From: Desulfobotulus alkaliphilus
Lineage (GTDB): Bacteria > Desulfobacterota > Desulfobacteria > Desulfobacterales > ASO4-4
Assembly (NCBI RefSeq): GCF_007830435.1
Contig: NZ_VLLC01000001.1
Location: 82,007 to 146,006, forward strand
Direction: 5' to 3'
Length of the DNA stretch: 64,000 bases
Part shown: positions 51,280-60,471 of the stretch, one piece after another
Layout of the letters: each line of letters begins with the position of its first letter
Position numbering within the stretch: the stretch's first letter is position 1
Notes under the pieces: model-generated
The model's input: the letters and a program-made list of their open reading frames with translations, nothing else
What the model was told of the DNA's origin: nothing
Databases searched by the model: none
Position numbers and translations under genes: made by a program

Positions 51280-51843
51280 ATGCGATACCTTATATTTGTA
51301 TTTATTTTTTTTCTGGGAACCCCCATTTACAGCCATGGAAATGATCTCTTTACAACACCCTTCCATGGTCTCAGCGGCGGTACAGCCGATACCCGCATCC
51401 TCATCAAGGATGCCCCCAATGATCTGGAAAATTTTTCCTTTGTACTCTCCTATGATCCTTATATCCTTTCCTATGACAGGTTCATTGAGTCACCGGGACC
51501 GGGGTGGGAAATCACAACGGAAAAACTGACGGACAGCGGCCTCAATCACCGTATCCGTGTTACATTCAAGACAGGCAACAGGGAGCGTATACTGGAAAAG
51601 GATCAGGATTACCTGCTTGCCATGCTTCGTTTTTCCGTAAAAAAAAATCAGAGCAGCACCATACAGATCAGTGAACCCGAAGGGGATATCAGGAACTGGC
51701 GCACGGCGGGTTCCCGTTTTTTCCATACCAGCCAACATTCATCTGATGAAGACCCTGACACAACCGCACACATAACTTGTTTTATTAACGTTCTGTCCAG
51801 CCCCCTCAACAGATCCAGTCAGACACCTTTTTTTGGGCTTTGA
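51280..51843 (+). CDS. Secreted protein with a cohesin-like beta-sandwich
   Basis: The 187-residue protein has a signal peptide (MRYLIFVFIFFLGTPIYSHG) and a beta-rich body with DTRILIKDAPNDLENFSFVLSYDP, LSYDRF and AMLRFSVKKNQSS, a layout like cohesin or related carbohydrate-binding beta-sandwich domains. GCAAGGAAAAAAC precedes ATG 51280. It lies just before the GGDEF-stressosome gene run and could be its first gene, although the 114-base gap allows separate transcription. The function is not recognised, and the cohesin resemblance is weak. Confidence 0.5.
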   Translation: MRYLIFVFIFFLGTPIYSHGNDLFTTPFHGLSGGTADTRILIKDAPNDLENFSFVLSYDPYILSYDRFIESPGPGWEITTEKLTDSGLNHRIRVTFKTGNRERILEKDQDYLLAMLRFSVKKNQSSTIQISEPEGDIRNWRTAGSRFFHTSQHSSDEDPDTTAHITCFINVLSSPLNRSSQTPFFGL

Positions 51844-51957
51844 CTTTCAGGCTCCGCTATCGTATGGAACATGTGTTTACAATAAAAAACATAACAGCAA
51901 GGACCCAGAGGACATGGCGTCCGCACGAATGATTTTTCCCTGATACCGGAAGTTTTC

Positions 51958-52902
51958 ATGGCCTGTCTTTTTTCCTTTCCCATACTTACGGAGCCGGATA
52001 TTCAAAGGCTTGCCGTTCTCATTTTAGAAGCCACGGACAGGCTTAAGGGACCGGTTTTTTCATCGGCCATACGGATTCCCCAATTGAATATTCAACTGAG
52101 ACAGGCTCTGGCCTCTGAACAGGCATCCCTTACGGTTTCCCTGTCCCTTGAGAGTGGCAGCCTGCAGGCCTCATGGCAGGGATATACTTTTTTGCTGCTT
52201 TCAGGTATCCGCCCCCCCGGATCAAAGGAGCTGGAAAAACTGCAGCAGGACTTCAAAGATAAAAGCCAGACCAGCAATCCGGATCTCCTGCGGATACAGA
52301 ATGAAACCATCCGCAAAAAACTGCAACTGGCCCGGGAAGAAGCCCAGAAGGAAATCCGCACCATTGAGCAGCAGCTCCTGCACAGAAAAAAGGAGCTGGA
52401 TCTTTATATCAAAAGGGCAGAAACAGACAGTCTCACCGGGCTTTTCAACCGGGGGGCCTATGATCGCCTGCTCCACGAAACCATCCGCCAGCTACAGTAT
52501 AATCCCCGGCCCTTTTCCCTCATATTTCTGGATCTGGATTACTTCAAGGAGGTCAATGATACCTTCGGCCATGCCTATGGAGATGAGGTTCTCCGTTCCA
52601 TGGCCTTTGCCATGCGTACCGCCATCCGGGAAGGACAGGATCTGGCCTGCCGCATCGGGGGAGATGAGTTTGCCATTCTTCTTTTTGCAGACACTGAACA
52701 GGCAGAACGCATCGCCCGCAGTATCCTTTCGGATATGGACAGAAAGGTCAGCATCGGTATCGCTGTTTTTGAAAAGAACGACACACCGGAAATTCTTGCC
52801 CACAAAGCAGATCAGGCCCTTTACCATGCCAAGGAAAATGGCAGGGGACGCATCTCCATGGCAGGGACATCCAGAGAACGCCAGCTGGAATATATGAACT
52901 GA
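51958..52902 (+). CDS. Diguanylate cyclase leading the stressosome gene run
   Basis: The 314-residue protein has an unrecognised N-terminal region (about 1-100), a coiled-coil linker (about 100-145, rich in Glu/Gln/Lys) and a GGDEF domain with ETDSLTGLFNRGAYD and an intact GGDEF loop near residue 238. The I-site position reads EGQD in place of RxxD, so product inhibition may be lost. It ends 12 bases before the RsbT-RsbX fusion gene, so the two are co-transcribed. In Vibrio and Moorella, stressosome operons control a diguanylate cyclase, and this arrangement suggests the same. Cytosolic. Confidence 0.88.
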   Translation: MACLFSFPILTEPDIQRLAVLILEATDRLKGPVFSSAIRIPQLNIQLRQALASEQASLTVSLSLESGSLQASWQGYTFLLLSGIRPPGSKELEKLQQDFKDKSQTSNPDLLRIQNETIRKKLQLAREEAQKEIRTIEQQLLHRKKELDLYIKRAETDSLTGLFNRGAYDRLLHETIRQLQYNPRPFSLIFLDLDYFKEVNDTFGHAYGDEVLRSMAFAMRTAIREGQDLACRIGGDEFAILLFADTEQAERIARSILSDMDRKVSIGIAVFEKNDTPEILAHKADQALYHAKENGRGRISMAGTSRERQLEYMN

Positions 52903-52914
52903 AGGCAGGGTATC

Positions 52915-53970
52915 ATGCATCTCATCGCACAGCAGCTTATAAAGGAAAAGGGAAGCGCACCCATGGTGCGCTCAAGGCTGCGTGCTGTATCCATGCGCAT
53001 GGGTTTCAATGAGGTTCAGAGGGAACGGATTCAGATTGCCGCCAGTGAAGCCATGTCCAATCAGGTCAAATTTGCCACAGGCTCCGGCATTCTTCAGATC
53101 TGGGAGCATATTCATCCCACACCGGCTCTGGATCTTTTTGCCCTGGACCATGGGCCGGGCATTGCGGACCTTAACCGGGCACTCCAGGATGGTTTCTCCA
53201 CGGCGCAGACCCTTGGAAGGGGGCTGGGGTCCATCCAAAGGGCTGCCGATATTTTTGATATCTACACCAAAAAAATTTCTCCGGGGATGCGGTCCTGGTG
53301 CGGAACAGCCCTGTGGATCCGGTTTTATCCAGCCGTTAAAATGCAGCCACCCCTGCACAGCTCTCTCCGGACGGGTACGTTTTTAAGGGCCTTCAGGGAT
53401 CATATTTTCAATGGTGACAGCTTAAGTACTGCATCGGACAAGAGGTTTTTCAACTGGATTCATCTGGACGGACTGGGCCACGGACGCAATGCCGCCGAAA
53501 CCGCCCAGGCCCTTCACAGGCTGCCTGAGCCCGGATCAGACCCCGCAGCGATTCTGACGACCCTCAATCAGAGGCTCCACGGCAGCCGGGGTGCCATGGG
53601 GCTTGCCATTCGGGTGGATACCAAAAAAAGAATCGTGGACTATGCGGGCCTTGGGGATCTGGTGCTGCGCTGCCACAGTCCTCTGGGAACCCACCAGCCC
53701 CATTTTCCCGGTGGTGTACTGGGCAGGGGCGGAGGCTCTCCGGGGACCGGCACCTTTGAGCTGCCTGAAGATGCCCTCATAACCAGCAGCTCCGATGGTA
53801 TCAACGGAAAGGATTCACTGGAAAACCTGCCCGGTATCCAGAGATGCCACCCGCAGCTTATGGCCTTTTTGCTCGGTAACATCCATGGCCGGGACCATGA
53901 CGACAAAAGTCTTTTTATCATGCATTACCGTACAGACCAGCAGACAGAAATAAACAGCGAGCCGCTGTAA
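52915..53970 (+). CDS. RsbT-RsbX fusion: switch kinase plus PP2C-type phosphatase
   Basis: The 351-residue protein fuses two stressosome enzymes. The N-half (about 1-140) is an RsbT-type GHKL kinase: IAASEAMSNQVKFAT (catalytic Asn), LFALDHGPGIADLNRALQDGFST and LGRGLGSIQRAADIF. The C-half (about 165-350) is an RsbX/SpoIIE-type phosphatase: WIHLDGLGHGRNAAETAQAL with metal Asp, and ALITSSSDGINGKD. In Bacillus these are separate genes, RsbT phosphorylating RsbS/RsbR and RsbX removing phosphate. Having both in one chain is unusual. It is followed by RsbR- and RsbS-like genes after a mobile element. Confidence 0.82.
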   Translation: MHLIAQQLIKEKGSAPMVRSRLRAVSMRMGFNEVQRERIQIAASEAMSNQVKFATGSGILQIWEHIHPTPALDLFALDHGPGIADLNRALQDGFSTAQTLGRGLGSIQRAADIFDIYTKKISPGMRSWCGTALWIRFYPAVKMQPPLHSSLRTGTFLRAFRDHIFNGDSLSTASDKRFFNWIHLDGLGHGRNAAETAQALHRLPEPGSDPAAILTTLNQRLHGSRGAMGLAIRVDTKKRIVDYAGLGDLVLRCHSPLGTHQPHFPGGVLGRGGGSPGTGTFELPEDALITSSSDGINGKDSLENLPGIQRCHPQLMAFLLGNIHGRDHDDKSLFIMHYRTDQQTEINSEPL

Positions 53971-53975
53971 ACCCA

Positions 53976-54179
53976 AAAAAGGAGTAACGATTTAGCAGAA
54001 TTTTCCTTTGGTAAATCGAATACCTTTAATCAGGTGCATAGACAACCGGACCATTTGTTCGTGACGAAACGATTGCAATGTCACTCACAAACAGCCCGAT
54101 TGTCTTTTGCCAGAACAAATGTTTTGAAATTAAAATACAATTTTTCAAGTTAAAATGTGCTGAATAATTATAAAAAGGA
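53976..54179 (+). mobile_element. Palindromic MITE-like element, copy 7 (short form), with 8-bp target duplications
   Basis: The element spans 53984-54171 (188 bp), with ends GTAACGATTTAGCAGA and ATGTGCTGAATAATTAT. Perfect 8-bp direct repeats AAAAAGGA at 53976-53983 and 54172-54179 flank it. It lacks the central hairpin: GTGAC is followed directly by GAAACGATTGCAATGTCAC. It is the most diverged copy in the arms, yet its target duplication is perfect. It splits the rsbTX-rsbR gene pair; the AAAAAGGA on the right overlaps the ribosome site of the RsbR-like gene. Confidence 0.88.
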
Positions 54180-54187
54180 AGGAACCC

Positions 54188-55048
54188 ATGGATATCAATT
54201 ACAGTACCATTGGCCCTGAAGTGCTGGACCGCATCGACATGAGCACCATCGCCGATAAAATTGCAGAATTTGCGGATCAGACACTGGCCAGCCAGCGCTA
54301 CCTCAATGAAAATGAAATCAGGGACTACACCTTTGAACTCATTGACCTTTTTTCATCTATTTTAAAAAAAGGCGAGATTTCAGGCTCCGACCCTGCCTAC
54401 CAGACTCTGGGTCGCCTCATGATGGAGGTCCATGGAAAAATACAGATGCGGGGAGGCTCTGCGGAAGCTTTTTTCCGTCTGATCCAGTTTATCCAGAACC
54501 TTTTTCTGGAATCCCTTCTCGCACAGGTGGAACCCTCCGAGGAAGTCCGTCAGATGCTCCTGTATCTCATCCGTTTCTTTAACAAGCTGGTCATGGATAC
54601 CTTCAGGCTCTATCAGCTTGAAAGGAAAATGGCCGTGGAGGCCCAGCAGAACGAACTCATGGCCGTGGCAACCCCCATCACGGAAATATGGGACGGCGTA
54701 CTTTCCCTTCCCGTAATCGGCACCCTGGACTCCAGCAGGGCCATGGATCTTATGGAAAAGCTGCTTCAGCGCATTGAGGAAGTCAGGGCCCGTGTGATCA
54801 TTCTGGACCTTACCGGTGTTTCCACCATCGATACCCAGGTCATGCATCACCTCATACAGGTCATCCGTGCTTCAGGACTGATGGGAGCCCGCGCCATTCT
54901 GACGGGTATCCGGCCCTGCATTGCAAGATCCCTTGCCAACCTGAACATCAATATGGGAGATATCCAGACAAAATCCACCCTGTCCGAAGGCCTCAAGGAA
55001 GCGTTCAGATCCTTAGGTTTTCAGGTCAGCCGGACTCAGGCGGATTAA
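54188..55048 (+). CDS. RsbR-like stressosome protein (helical N-domain plus STAS)
   Basis: The 286-residue protein has a helical N-terminal sensor domain (about 1-150) and a C-terminal STAS domain (about 165-280). The STAS part has ILDLTGVSTIDTQVMHHLIQ near residue 200, with the Thr/Ser that RsbT phosphorylates in RsbR, and GARAILTGIRPCIARSLANL near 238. These are close to the RsbR pattern. The input domain is not one I can name. AAGGAAGGAACCC precedes ATG 54188. It is transcribed with the RsbS-like gene four bases downstream. Confidence 0.85.
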   Translation: MDINYSTIGPEVLDRIDMSTIADKIAEFADQTLASQRYLNENEIRDYTFELIDLFSSILKKGEISGSDPAYQTLGRLMMEVHGKIQMRGGSAEAFFRLIQFIQNLFLESLLAQVEPSEEVRQMLLYLIRFFNKLVMDTFRLYQLERKMAVEAQQNELMAVATPITEIWDGVLSLPVIGTLDSSRAMDLMEKLLQRIEEVRARVIILDLTGVSTIDTQVMHHLIQVIRASGLMGARAILTGIRPCIARSLANLNINMGDIQTKSTLSEGLKEAFRSLGFQVSRTQAD

Positions 55049-55051
55049 ACC

Positions 55052-55399
55052 ATGGTAACGGGCATTCACATGACACCCATAGAAAAGGGCCGGTTTCTTC
55101 TGGAACCCGATACAGCCCTTGACCCTTCGGATCCGGACAGGCTGATTACGGAAATCCTTGGCGAACTCCAGAAAAAAAATACGCGGGTTATCTTCTATGA
55201 TCTCAGCCGCACGCCTGTGATCGACACTATCTATTATGAATGGCTCTGCCTGCTGGCAAAATCTTGCAGTGCAGCAGCCATCACCATGACCGTCATCCGA
55301 ATGCCACCCACGGCCGCATGCAGTCTCGCCTCCCACATGAAATCCTCGCCACCCTTTGCCTGCGCGCTGGATACCCAAAGCCCTCCGCTGAACGTATAA
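55052..55399 (+). CDS. RsbS-like single STAS protein
   Basis: The 115-residue protein is a single STAS domain: RFLLEPDTALDPSDPDRLI, VIFYDLSRTPVIDTIYYEWL (phospho-site region, with Thr where RsbS has Ser59), then LAKSCSAAAITMTVIRMPPTAA. It matches RsbS in size and position after RsbR. In the stressosome core RsbS and RsbR form a shell that holds RsbT. The C-terminal end is short and Pro-rich. The 95 bases to the next gene hold no clear terminator. Confidence 0.72.
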   Translation: MVTGIHMTPIEKGRFLLEPDTALDPSDPDRLITEILGELQKKNTRVIFYDLSRTPVIDTIYYEWLCLLAKSCSAAAITMTVIRMPPTAACSLASHMKSSPPFACALDTQSPPLNV

Positions 55400-55494
55400 A
55401 AACCTTGACAGTCAAGGGGCATGCCTTAATGTAGCTGGGGACACGGCTTTTGAAAAAAAATGCAGCCCTATGCGGTCATTCATGGAGACCCTTA

Positions 55495-56925
55495 ATGATG
55501 AACTCTGGTCAGAAGACATATGGATATAAAACAGGCCTCATGCTGACATTCCTCCTGCTGTTTTTTATCCCCACAGGGGCCAAAGCCCTTCAGTTTGAAC
55601 AGGCCTTTTCACGGATGATGGAGGAAAACCAGAGACTGGCTGCAGCCCGATCCGGCATTGAACAGAAGGAAGCCGAACAGAAGGCAGCCCGGGGCCTTTA
55701 TTATCCCCAGCTTCAGATTTCCGCATCCTGGACCCATATGAATGCCCCCCTTGAAGTGGAACTGGGGGCCCTGAACACCAGAGCAGGTCAGCTCATCCAC
55801 ACCCTGCATCCTGGACCGCATCCCCCTGATATCTCAGCCATCACGGGCAGCCTGCCCCAGCATTATGAACTGCAGGAACAAAGTTTTCTTAAAAGCGATC
55901 TCACCCTCTCATGGCCCGTCTATACGGGCGGAAAAATCACCGCAGCCAACAGGGCAGCGGATGTTCAGCTGGAGCTCGCCCGGACTTCTAAAGAGGCCCT
56001 TTCCCATCAGATGTTCAGCGAGCTTGTCCGTTTTTATTATGGTGTTCGCCTGGCAGATGCCGTGGTGCAGGTTCGCAGGGAGGTTGTGCAGGGGATGGAA
56101 AAGCATCTTCATCAGGCCATACGCCTTGAAGAAACGGGCATGATTGCCCTTGCCGAAAGGCTGCACGCCCAGGTGGCCGTAGAAGAAGCCCGCAGGGAAT
56201 ACAAAAAAGCCCTCCGGGATGCGAAGATTGCCCGCACAGCCCTGAAATCCCTCATTGCCTGCGAGGATGATGTAAAGCCCCGGTCTCCGCTTTTTTTCTA
56301 CCGGAACATCCCGGATATGGCTGTTTTTATGGAAAAAGCCCGTAAAAACAACCCCCTGCTTCTTCAGCTCCATCAACAGGAAGCCCTTGCCAGTGCGGGT
56401 ATGCAGAAGGAAAAAAGTGCCTATAAACCCGATGTTTTCCTTTTTGGCACAAGGGCCCTGATCACAGATGACCTCACGGTACTGGAGCCGGAATGGGCCG
56501 CAGGTGCAGGTATCCGCTTTACCCTCTTCGACGGCTTTTCACGGTCCGGCAGGGTAGAGGCCGCCCATTCCGTAAAAAACCAGATCAGCCAGCTTCGCAG
56601 TCAGGCCATCCGGGATATGGAAACCCTTGTGGAAAGCCGCTATCAGAGACTGATGCAGGCCATAGAACAGATTGATACCTTAGCTGTTTCCAGAACCTTT
56701 GTCCGGGAATACCTCAGGGTGAGAACCCGGGCCTTTGAAGAGGGCTTTGCCACCTCTTTGGATGTGGTGGATGCGGAGCTGGCCCTCTCCAAGGTACAGA
56801 TCACCCACCTTCAGGCCCTTTTTGACTTTGATCTGGCTCTTGCAAGACTTCTTGAGACAACGGGCAGTATTTCTGACTTTGAATACTATCGCACAAACGC
56901 AGAAAAGGAGGCGGAACTGCCATGA
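55495..56925 (+). CDS. TolC family outer-membrane efflux protein
   Basis: The 476-residue protein has a signal peptide (about 15-33, ending GAKA) and the TolC-type coiled-coil repeats: FEQAFSRMMEENQRLAAARSGI, LTLSWPVYTGGKITAANRAAD near residue 140, and the matching second half RFTLFDGFSRSGRVEAAHSV near 340. GGAG precedes ATG 55495 by seven bases. It should form the outer-membrane channel of the exporter encoded by the next three overlapping genes. Substrate unknown. Confidence 0.9.
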   Translation: MMNSGQKTYGYKTGLMLTFLLLFFIPTGAKALQFEQAFSRMMEENQRLAAARSGIEQKEAEQKAARGLYYPQLQISASWTHMNAPLEVELGALNTRAGQLIHTLHPGPHPPDISAITGSLPQHYELQEQSFLKSDLTLSWPVYTGGKITAANRAADVQLELARTSKEALSHQMFSELVRFYYGVRLADAVVQVRREVVQGMEKHLHQAIRLEETGMIALAERLHAQVAVEEARREYKKALRDAKIARTALKSLIACEDDVKPRSPLFFYRNIPDMAVFMEKARKNNPLLLQLHQQEALASAGMQKEKSAYKPDVFLFGTRALITDDLTVLEPEWAAGAGIRFTLFDGFSRSGRVEAAHSVKNQISQLRSQAIRDMETLVESRYQRLMQAIEQIDTLAVSRTFVREYLRVRTRAFEEGFATSLDVVDAELALSKVQITHLQALFDFDLALARLLETTGSISDFEYYRTNAEKEAELP

Positions 56926-57929
56926 GCATCCCCCGGCGCATTGCCACCCTGTTTACTCTGGTACTGATACTTACCGCTCTTTCCGTAACAGGATGGCGGC
57001 TGCTGACGCCCCCCCCCCTGATTCTGCAGGGAGAGGTGGAGGCCCGCGAGGTCCATGTGGCTTCCAAAATTGCCGGCCGTGTGGCCATACTTCACATTGA
57101 AGAAGGGCAGCGGGTACTGAAGGAAGAACTTCTTGTGGAGCTGGAAAGCCCTGAAATTGAAGCCAAGCTGCGTCAGGCGACGGCTGCGGAAAGGGCAGCC
57201 CTTGCCCAGCAGGAAAAAGCCCACGGCGGAGCCAGAAGTGAAGAAATCCGCTCCGCATACAATGCCTGGCAAACGGCGGAAGCCAACGCCACGTTGGCTG
57301 AAAGGACCTTTGCCCGCATTCATAAGCTCCATAGCGAAGGCGTTGTTCCTGCCCAGCAGAAAGATGAGGCCGAGGCCCGCATGACGGCAGCCAGAAGAAC
57401 GGCAGAAGCGGCCAGAGCAGGCTATGACATGGCCATTGCCGGGGCCAGACAGGAAGACAGGGCTTTGGCGGATGCCCTTCTGGCCCAGGCCGAGGGTGCC
57501 GTCTCCGAAGTGGAGGCCTATCTCAGGGAAGCAAGGCTTTCCGCCCCGCTGGCCGCAGAAGTATCCAGCATCAACGCCGAGGTGGGAGAGCTGGTAAGCC
57601 CCGGATTTCCTGTGGTATCCCTTGTGGATCTAAACGATATCTGGATCACCTTCCAGCTGAGGGAAGACCTGCTGACCCGCTTCCGCATGGGCGATGAACT
57701 TCCCACAAAATTTCCAGCGCTGGGGGAAAGGCATTTTACCCTGAAGGTCACCCATATTGCCGCCATGGCAGATTTTGCCACCTGGCGGGCCACCCGGTCC
57801 AGGGGAGATTTTGATCTCAAAACCTTTGAGGTGCGGGCCAGACCCCTTCATCCCATACCCGGCCTGCGTCCGGGCATGAGTGCCCTTGTCGTATGGGAAG
57901 ACCTGCAGCCCGAAGGAGAGCGGCCTTGA
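56922..57929 (+). CDS. HlyD family membrane-fusion protein
   Basis: The 335-residue periplasmic adaptor has one N-terminal membrane segment (about 5-25), the lipoyl half VHVASKIAGRVAILHIEEGQ near 42, a long alpha-hairpin, and LSAPLAAEVSSINAEVGELVSPGFP near 205 (second lipoyl half), then the beta-barrel region ending VRARPLHPIPGLRPGMSALV. It connects the TolC protein to the inner-membrane permeases. It resembles YbhG/YhiI adaptors of ABC-2 systems. It overlaps both neighbours by four bases. Confidence 0.92.
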   Translation: MSIPRRIATLFTLVLILTALSVTGWRLLTPPPLILQGEVEAREVHVASKIAGRVAILHIEEGQRVLKEELLVELESPEIEAKLRQATAAERAALAQQEKAHGGARSEEIRSAYNAWQTAEANATLAERTFARIHKLHSEGVVPAQQKDEAEARMTAARRTAEAARAGYDMAIAGARQEDRALADALLAQAEGAVSEVEAYLREARLSAPLAAEVSSINAEVGELVSPGFPVVSLVDLNDIWITFQLREDLLTRFRMGDELPTKFPALGERHFTLKVTHIAAMADFATWRATRSRGDFDLKTFEVRARPLHPIPGLRPGMSALVVWEDLQPEGERP

Positions 57930-59110
57930 AAGCCCTGATTCCTGAAACAGGATTCCGGGCGGTTTTCTGCAGGGAACTGGTCCGGATGGCCCGCAGCCGC
58001 CTGCTCATCCTTGTGGTATTCATACTGCCCCCCTTATCCTTTGCCTTTATCGCCTGGTTTTTCTCCCAGGGGGTTCTCCACAGCCTGCCCGTGGCGGTTC
58101 TGGATCAGGATAATACGCAGCTTTCAAGGGAAATCATCCGGCGCATGGATGCAACGCCGGGTATCCGCATCCATCTGTCTGTGAGCAACTTCACCGAAGG
58201 CAGGCAAACCATACAGAGCGGGGAAACCTACGGACTGGTTATTATCCCAAAAAACCTTGAAAAAGATGTACTCAGGGGACTGGCCCCAAACACCGTCCTT
58301 TACGTGAACAACACCTACATGATTGCAGCAAGCCTCATCATGAAGGATGCCACCATGGCCATGCAGTCCCTTTCTTCCGGGCTGGAACTGAAAAGCCATA
58401 TGGCAGAGGGCAGAACCCGGCAGGCTGCCATCGGCCATATCCAGCCCATACGGGTGGATGTACGTGTTCCCTTTAACCCTTACGCCAATTACTTCTATTT
58501 TCTTGCGGCTACTCTTCTGCCCACCATGCTCCATATGTTTGTCATTACCTCTGCCATCTATGCCTTTGGATCGGAACTGGCCAGAAGTACGGCAGCAGAG
58601 TGGCTGGAAAAGGCCGGGGGAAGTCCATGGCTTGCCGTTTTTGCAAAAATTTTCCCCTATACCCTTATTTTCTGCGCTTGGGGTCTTTTCATGAATGCCT
58701 TCCTCTTCCGCATGGGTGTCCCCATGGAAGGCAGCGGAATGCTGCTGCGCCTCGGTACCAGCAGCATGGTGCTGGCCTATCAGGCTGTGGCCCTTTTTCT
58801 CGTGGCCGTCTGTGCCAACATGCGCATGGCCTTGAGCCTTGCCTCTTTCTACGCCAGCACAGCCTTTGCCTTTGTGGGTGTCACCTTTCCCGCCATGGGC
58901 ATGCCTTCGGCCGCAAGGATATGGGGGGATCTTCTGCCCCTCACCCATTACCTGCGTCTATTTGTGGATCAGACCCTCAGGGGGGCACCTGTGCAGGCTT
59001 CCATGGATGCCTTTGGCAGCCTGTGGCTTTTTGTGATTCTGGCCGGAGGCACAGGTCTGATTCTCATGCCCGGCCGCATGAAAAATCCGGCTTACTGGGG
59101 GCGTAAATGA
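57926..59110 (+). CDS. ABC-2 type permease subunit 1
   Basis: This protein of about 394 residues has an N-terminal membrane segment (about 23-43), a large periplasmic loop (LPVAVLDQDNTQLSREIIRRM through VDVRVPFNPYANYFYF) and about five further membrane spans, the ABC-2 layout of YbhS/YhhJ proteins. I chose TTG 57926, with AAGGAG eight bases before it and a TTGA overlap with the adaptor stop; ATG 57893 is an alternative. No ATPase is encoded in the cluster, so energy supply is unknown. Confidence 0.85.
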   Translation: MKALIPETGFRAVFCRELVRMARSRLLILVVFILPPLSFAFIAWFFSQGVLHSLPVAVLDQDNTQLSREIIRRMDATPGIRIHLSVSNFTEGRQTIQSGETYGLVIIPKNLEKDVLRGLAPNTVLYVNNTYMIAASLIMKDATMAMQSLSSGLELKSHMAEGRTRQAAIGHIQPIRVDVRVPFNPYANYFYFLAATLLPTMLHMFVITSAIYAFGSELARSTAAEWLEKAGGSPWLAVFAKIFPYTLIFCAWGLFMNAFLFRMGVPMEGSGMLLRLGTSSMVLAYQAVALFLVAVCANMRMALSLASFYASTAFAFVGVTFPAMGMPSAARIWGDLLPLTHYLRLFVDQTLRGAPVQASMDAFGSLWLFVILAGGTGLILMPGRMKNPAYWGRK

Positions 59111-60273
59111 AAGGTTTTTTTGAAGAATGGCGGGCAGAAGCCCTGCGTATCCTGAAAGACCCGGGCATTCTGCTGCTTTTTTTCGGCGTGCAGCTCATCT
59201 ACCCTGCCGTATATCCCCTGCCTTACAGGGCCGAGGTGCTTCGCAATGTTCCCATTGCCATTGTGGATCAGGACAGAACACCCGTCAGCCGACAGCTCAC
59301 ACGCATGGTGGATGCCTCGGAAACCGTTCAGGTGGCAGGACATTTTCCAGATTTTGAGGCCGCAAGAAAGGCGTTTATTCAAAGGGAAGTCAGCGGTATT
59401 CTCATCATACCACCGGACTTTACACCCAATATCCGCAAAGGCAGGACAGCCACCCTCCCCCTTTACTGTGACGGAAGTTACTTTCTCGTTTACCGTCAGG
59501 TGGCCATGGGCGTCCAGCAGAGTGCAGGAACCCTTTCTGCGGGTATTGAGATTCAAAGACTTACGGCCACAGGCCTTACAAAAAAACAGGCCATGGCCGC
59601 AAGGGACCCCCTGCCCCTGATTAATGTTTTCCTGTTCAATCCCGCAGGGGGCTATGGTGCCTATATCGTCCCCGCCGTGCTTGTACTCATCCTTCACCAG
59701 ACCCTTCTCATCGGTATCGGCATGCTGGGAGGAACGCAGAGGGAATACGGGGACAAAACAGCTATTCCTGAAAACAGTTCTGCCACAGGACGCACCCTTG
59801 GCCGTATTTTTGTTTATTTCCCCCTCTACTGCCTGCACATTGTCTGGTTTTTCGGTATTCTCTTCAGAATATACCGTTACCCCCAGCGGGCGGATCTCTG
59901 GGAACTTTTTTTCTTCCTTGTACCCTTTCTTCTGGCCACCATCTGCCTTGGCCTCTGCCTGCGTCACCTGTTCAGGGAGAGGGCCTCTGCCATGATGGCC
60001 CTTCTGTTCACTTCCATCCCCATCCTTTTCCTCTCAGGCTTTTCATGGCCCGTGGAAGCCATTCCTGAACCGCTCCGCATCCTGTCCCAGTTCCTGCCAG
60101 CGACACCGGGTATCGGAGGGTTTCTCAAACTCAACCATATGGGGGCAGATTTTTACACCATAAAACCCGAGTTTATACAGCTCTGGCTGCAAGCCCTTAT
60201 ATATTTCATCCTTGCATGCATCATTTCATGGCGGGAAAATTTTCAGCAGATCAAAGACAACAGGGTACCATAA
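59107..60273 (+). CDS. ABC-2 type permease subunit 2
   Basis: The 388-residue protein matches the same ABC-2 plan: one N-terminal span (about 18-38), the periplasmic loop VPIAIVDQDRTPVSRQLTRM and PPDFTPNIRKGRTATLPLYCDGSYF, and about five C-terminal spans (including FSWPVEAIPEPL near 305). It probably forms a heterodimer with the previous permease. It overlaps it by four bases (ATGA). It ends the TolC-HlyD-ABC2-ABC2 run with no ATP-binding gene. Confidence 0.88.
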   Translation: MKGFFEEWRAEALRILKDPGILLLFFGVQLIYPAVYPLPYRAEVLRNVPIAIVDQDRTPVSRQLTRMVDASETVQVAGHFPDFEAARKAFIQREVSGILIIPPDFTPNIRKGRTATLPLYCDGSYFLVYRQVAMGVQQSAGTLSAGIEIQRLTATGLTKKQAMAARDPLPLINVFLFNPAGGYGAYIVPAVLVLILHQTLLIGIGMLGGTQREYGDKTAIPENSSATGRTLGRIFVYFPLYCLHIVWFFGILFRIYRYPQRADLWELFFFLVPFLLATICLGLCLRHLFRERASAMMALLFTSIPILFLSGFSWPVEAIPEPLRILSQFLPATPGIGGFLKLNHMGADFYTIKPEFIQLWLQALIYFILACIISWRENFQQIKDNRVP

Positions 60274-60471
60274 GCCAATGAAACGATTGTTCCCAGTTTG
60301 AAACGGGAGCAGGGGCATTCAATCTTCTTTTTTCCACCCATATCTGCACAGCCTTAGTGTAAAACATTAAAATTTAAACATTTCACAGAAGCCCTGATTT
60401 AATAAAGATGCGGTAGAAGCCTCCTTAAAAATAAAAAATTGAAAAAATCAATTTTTTGTTAAAAAAAGCAT

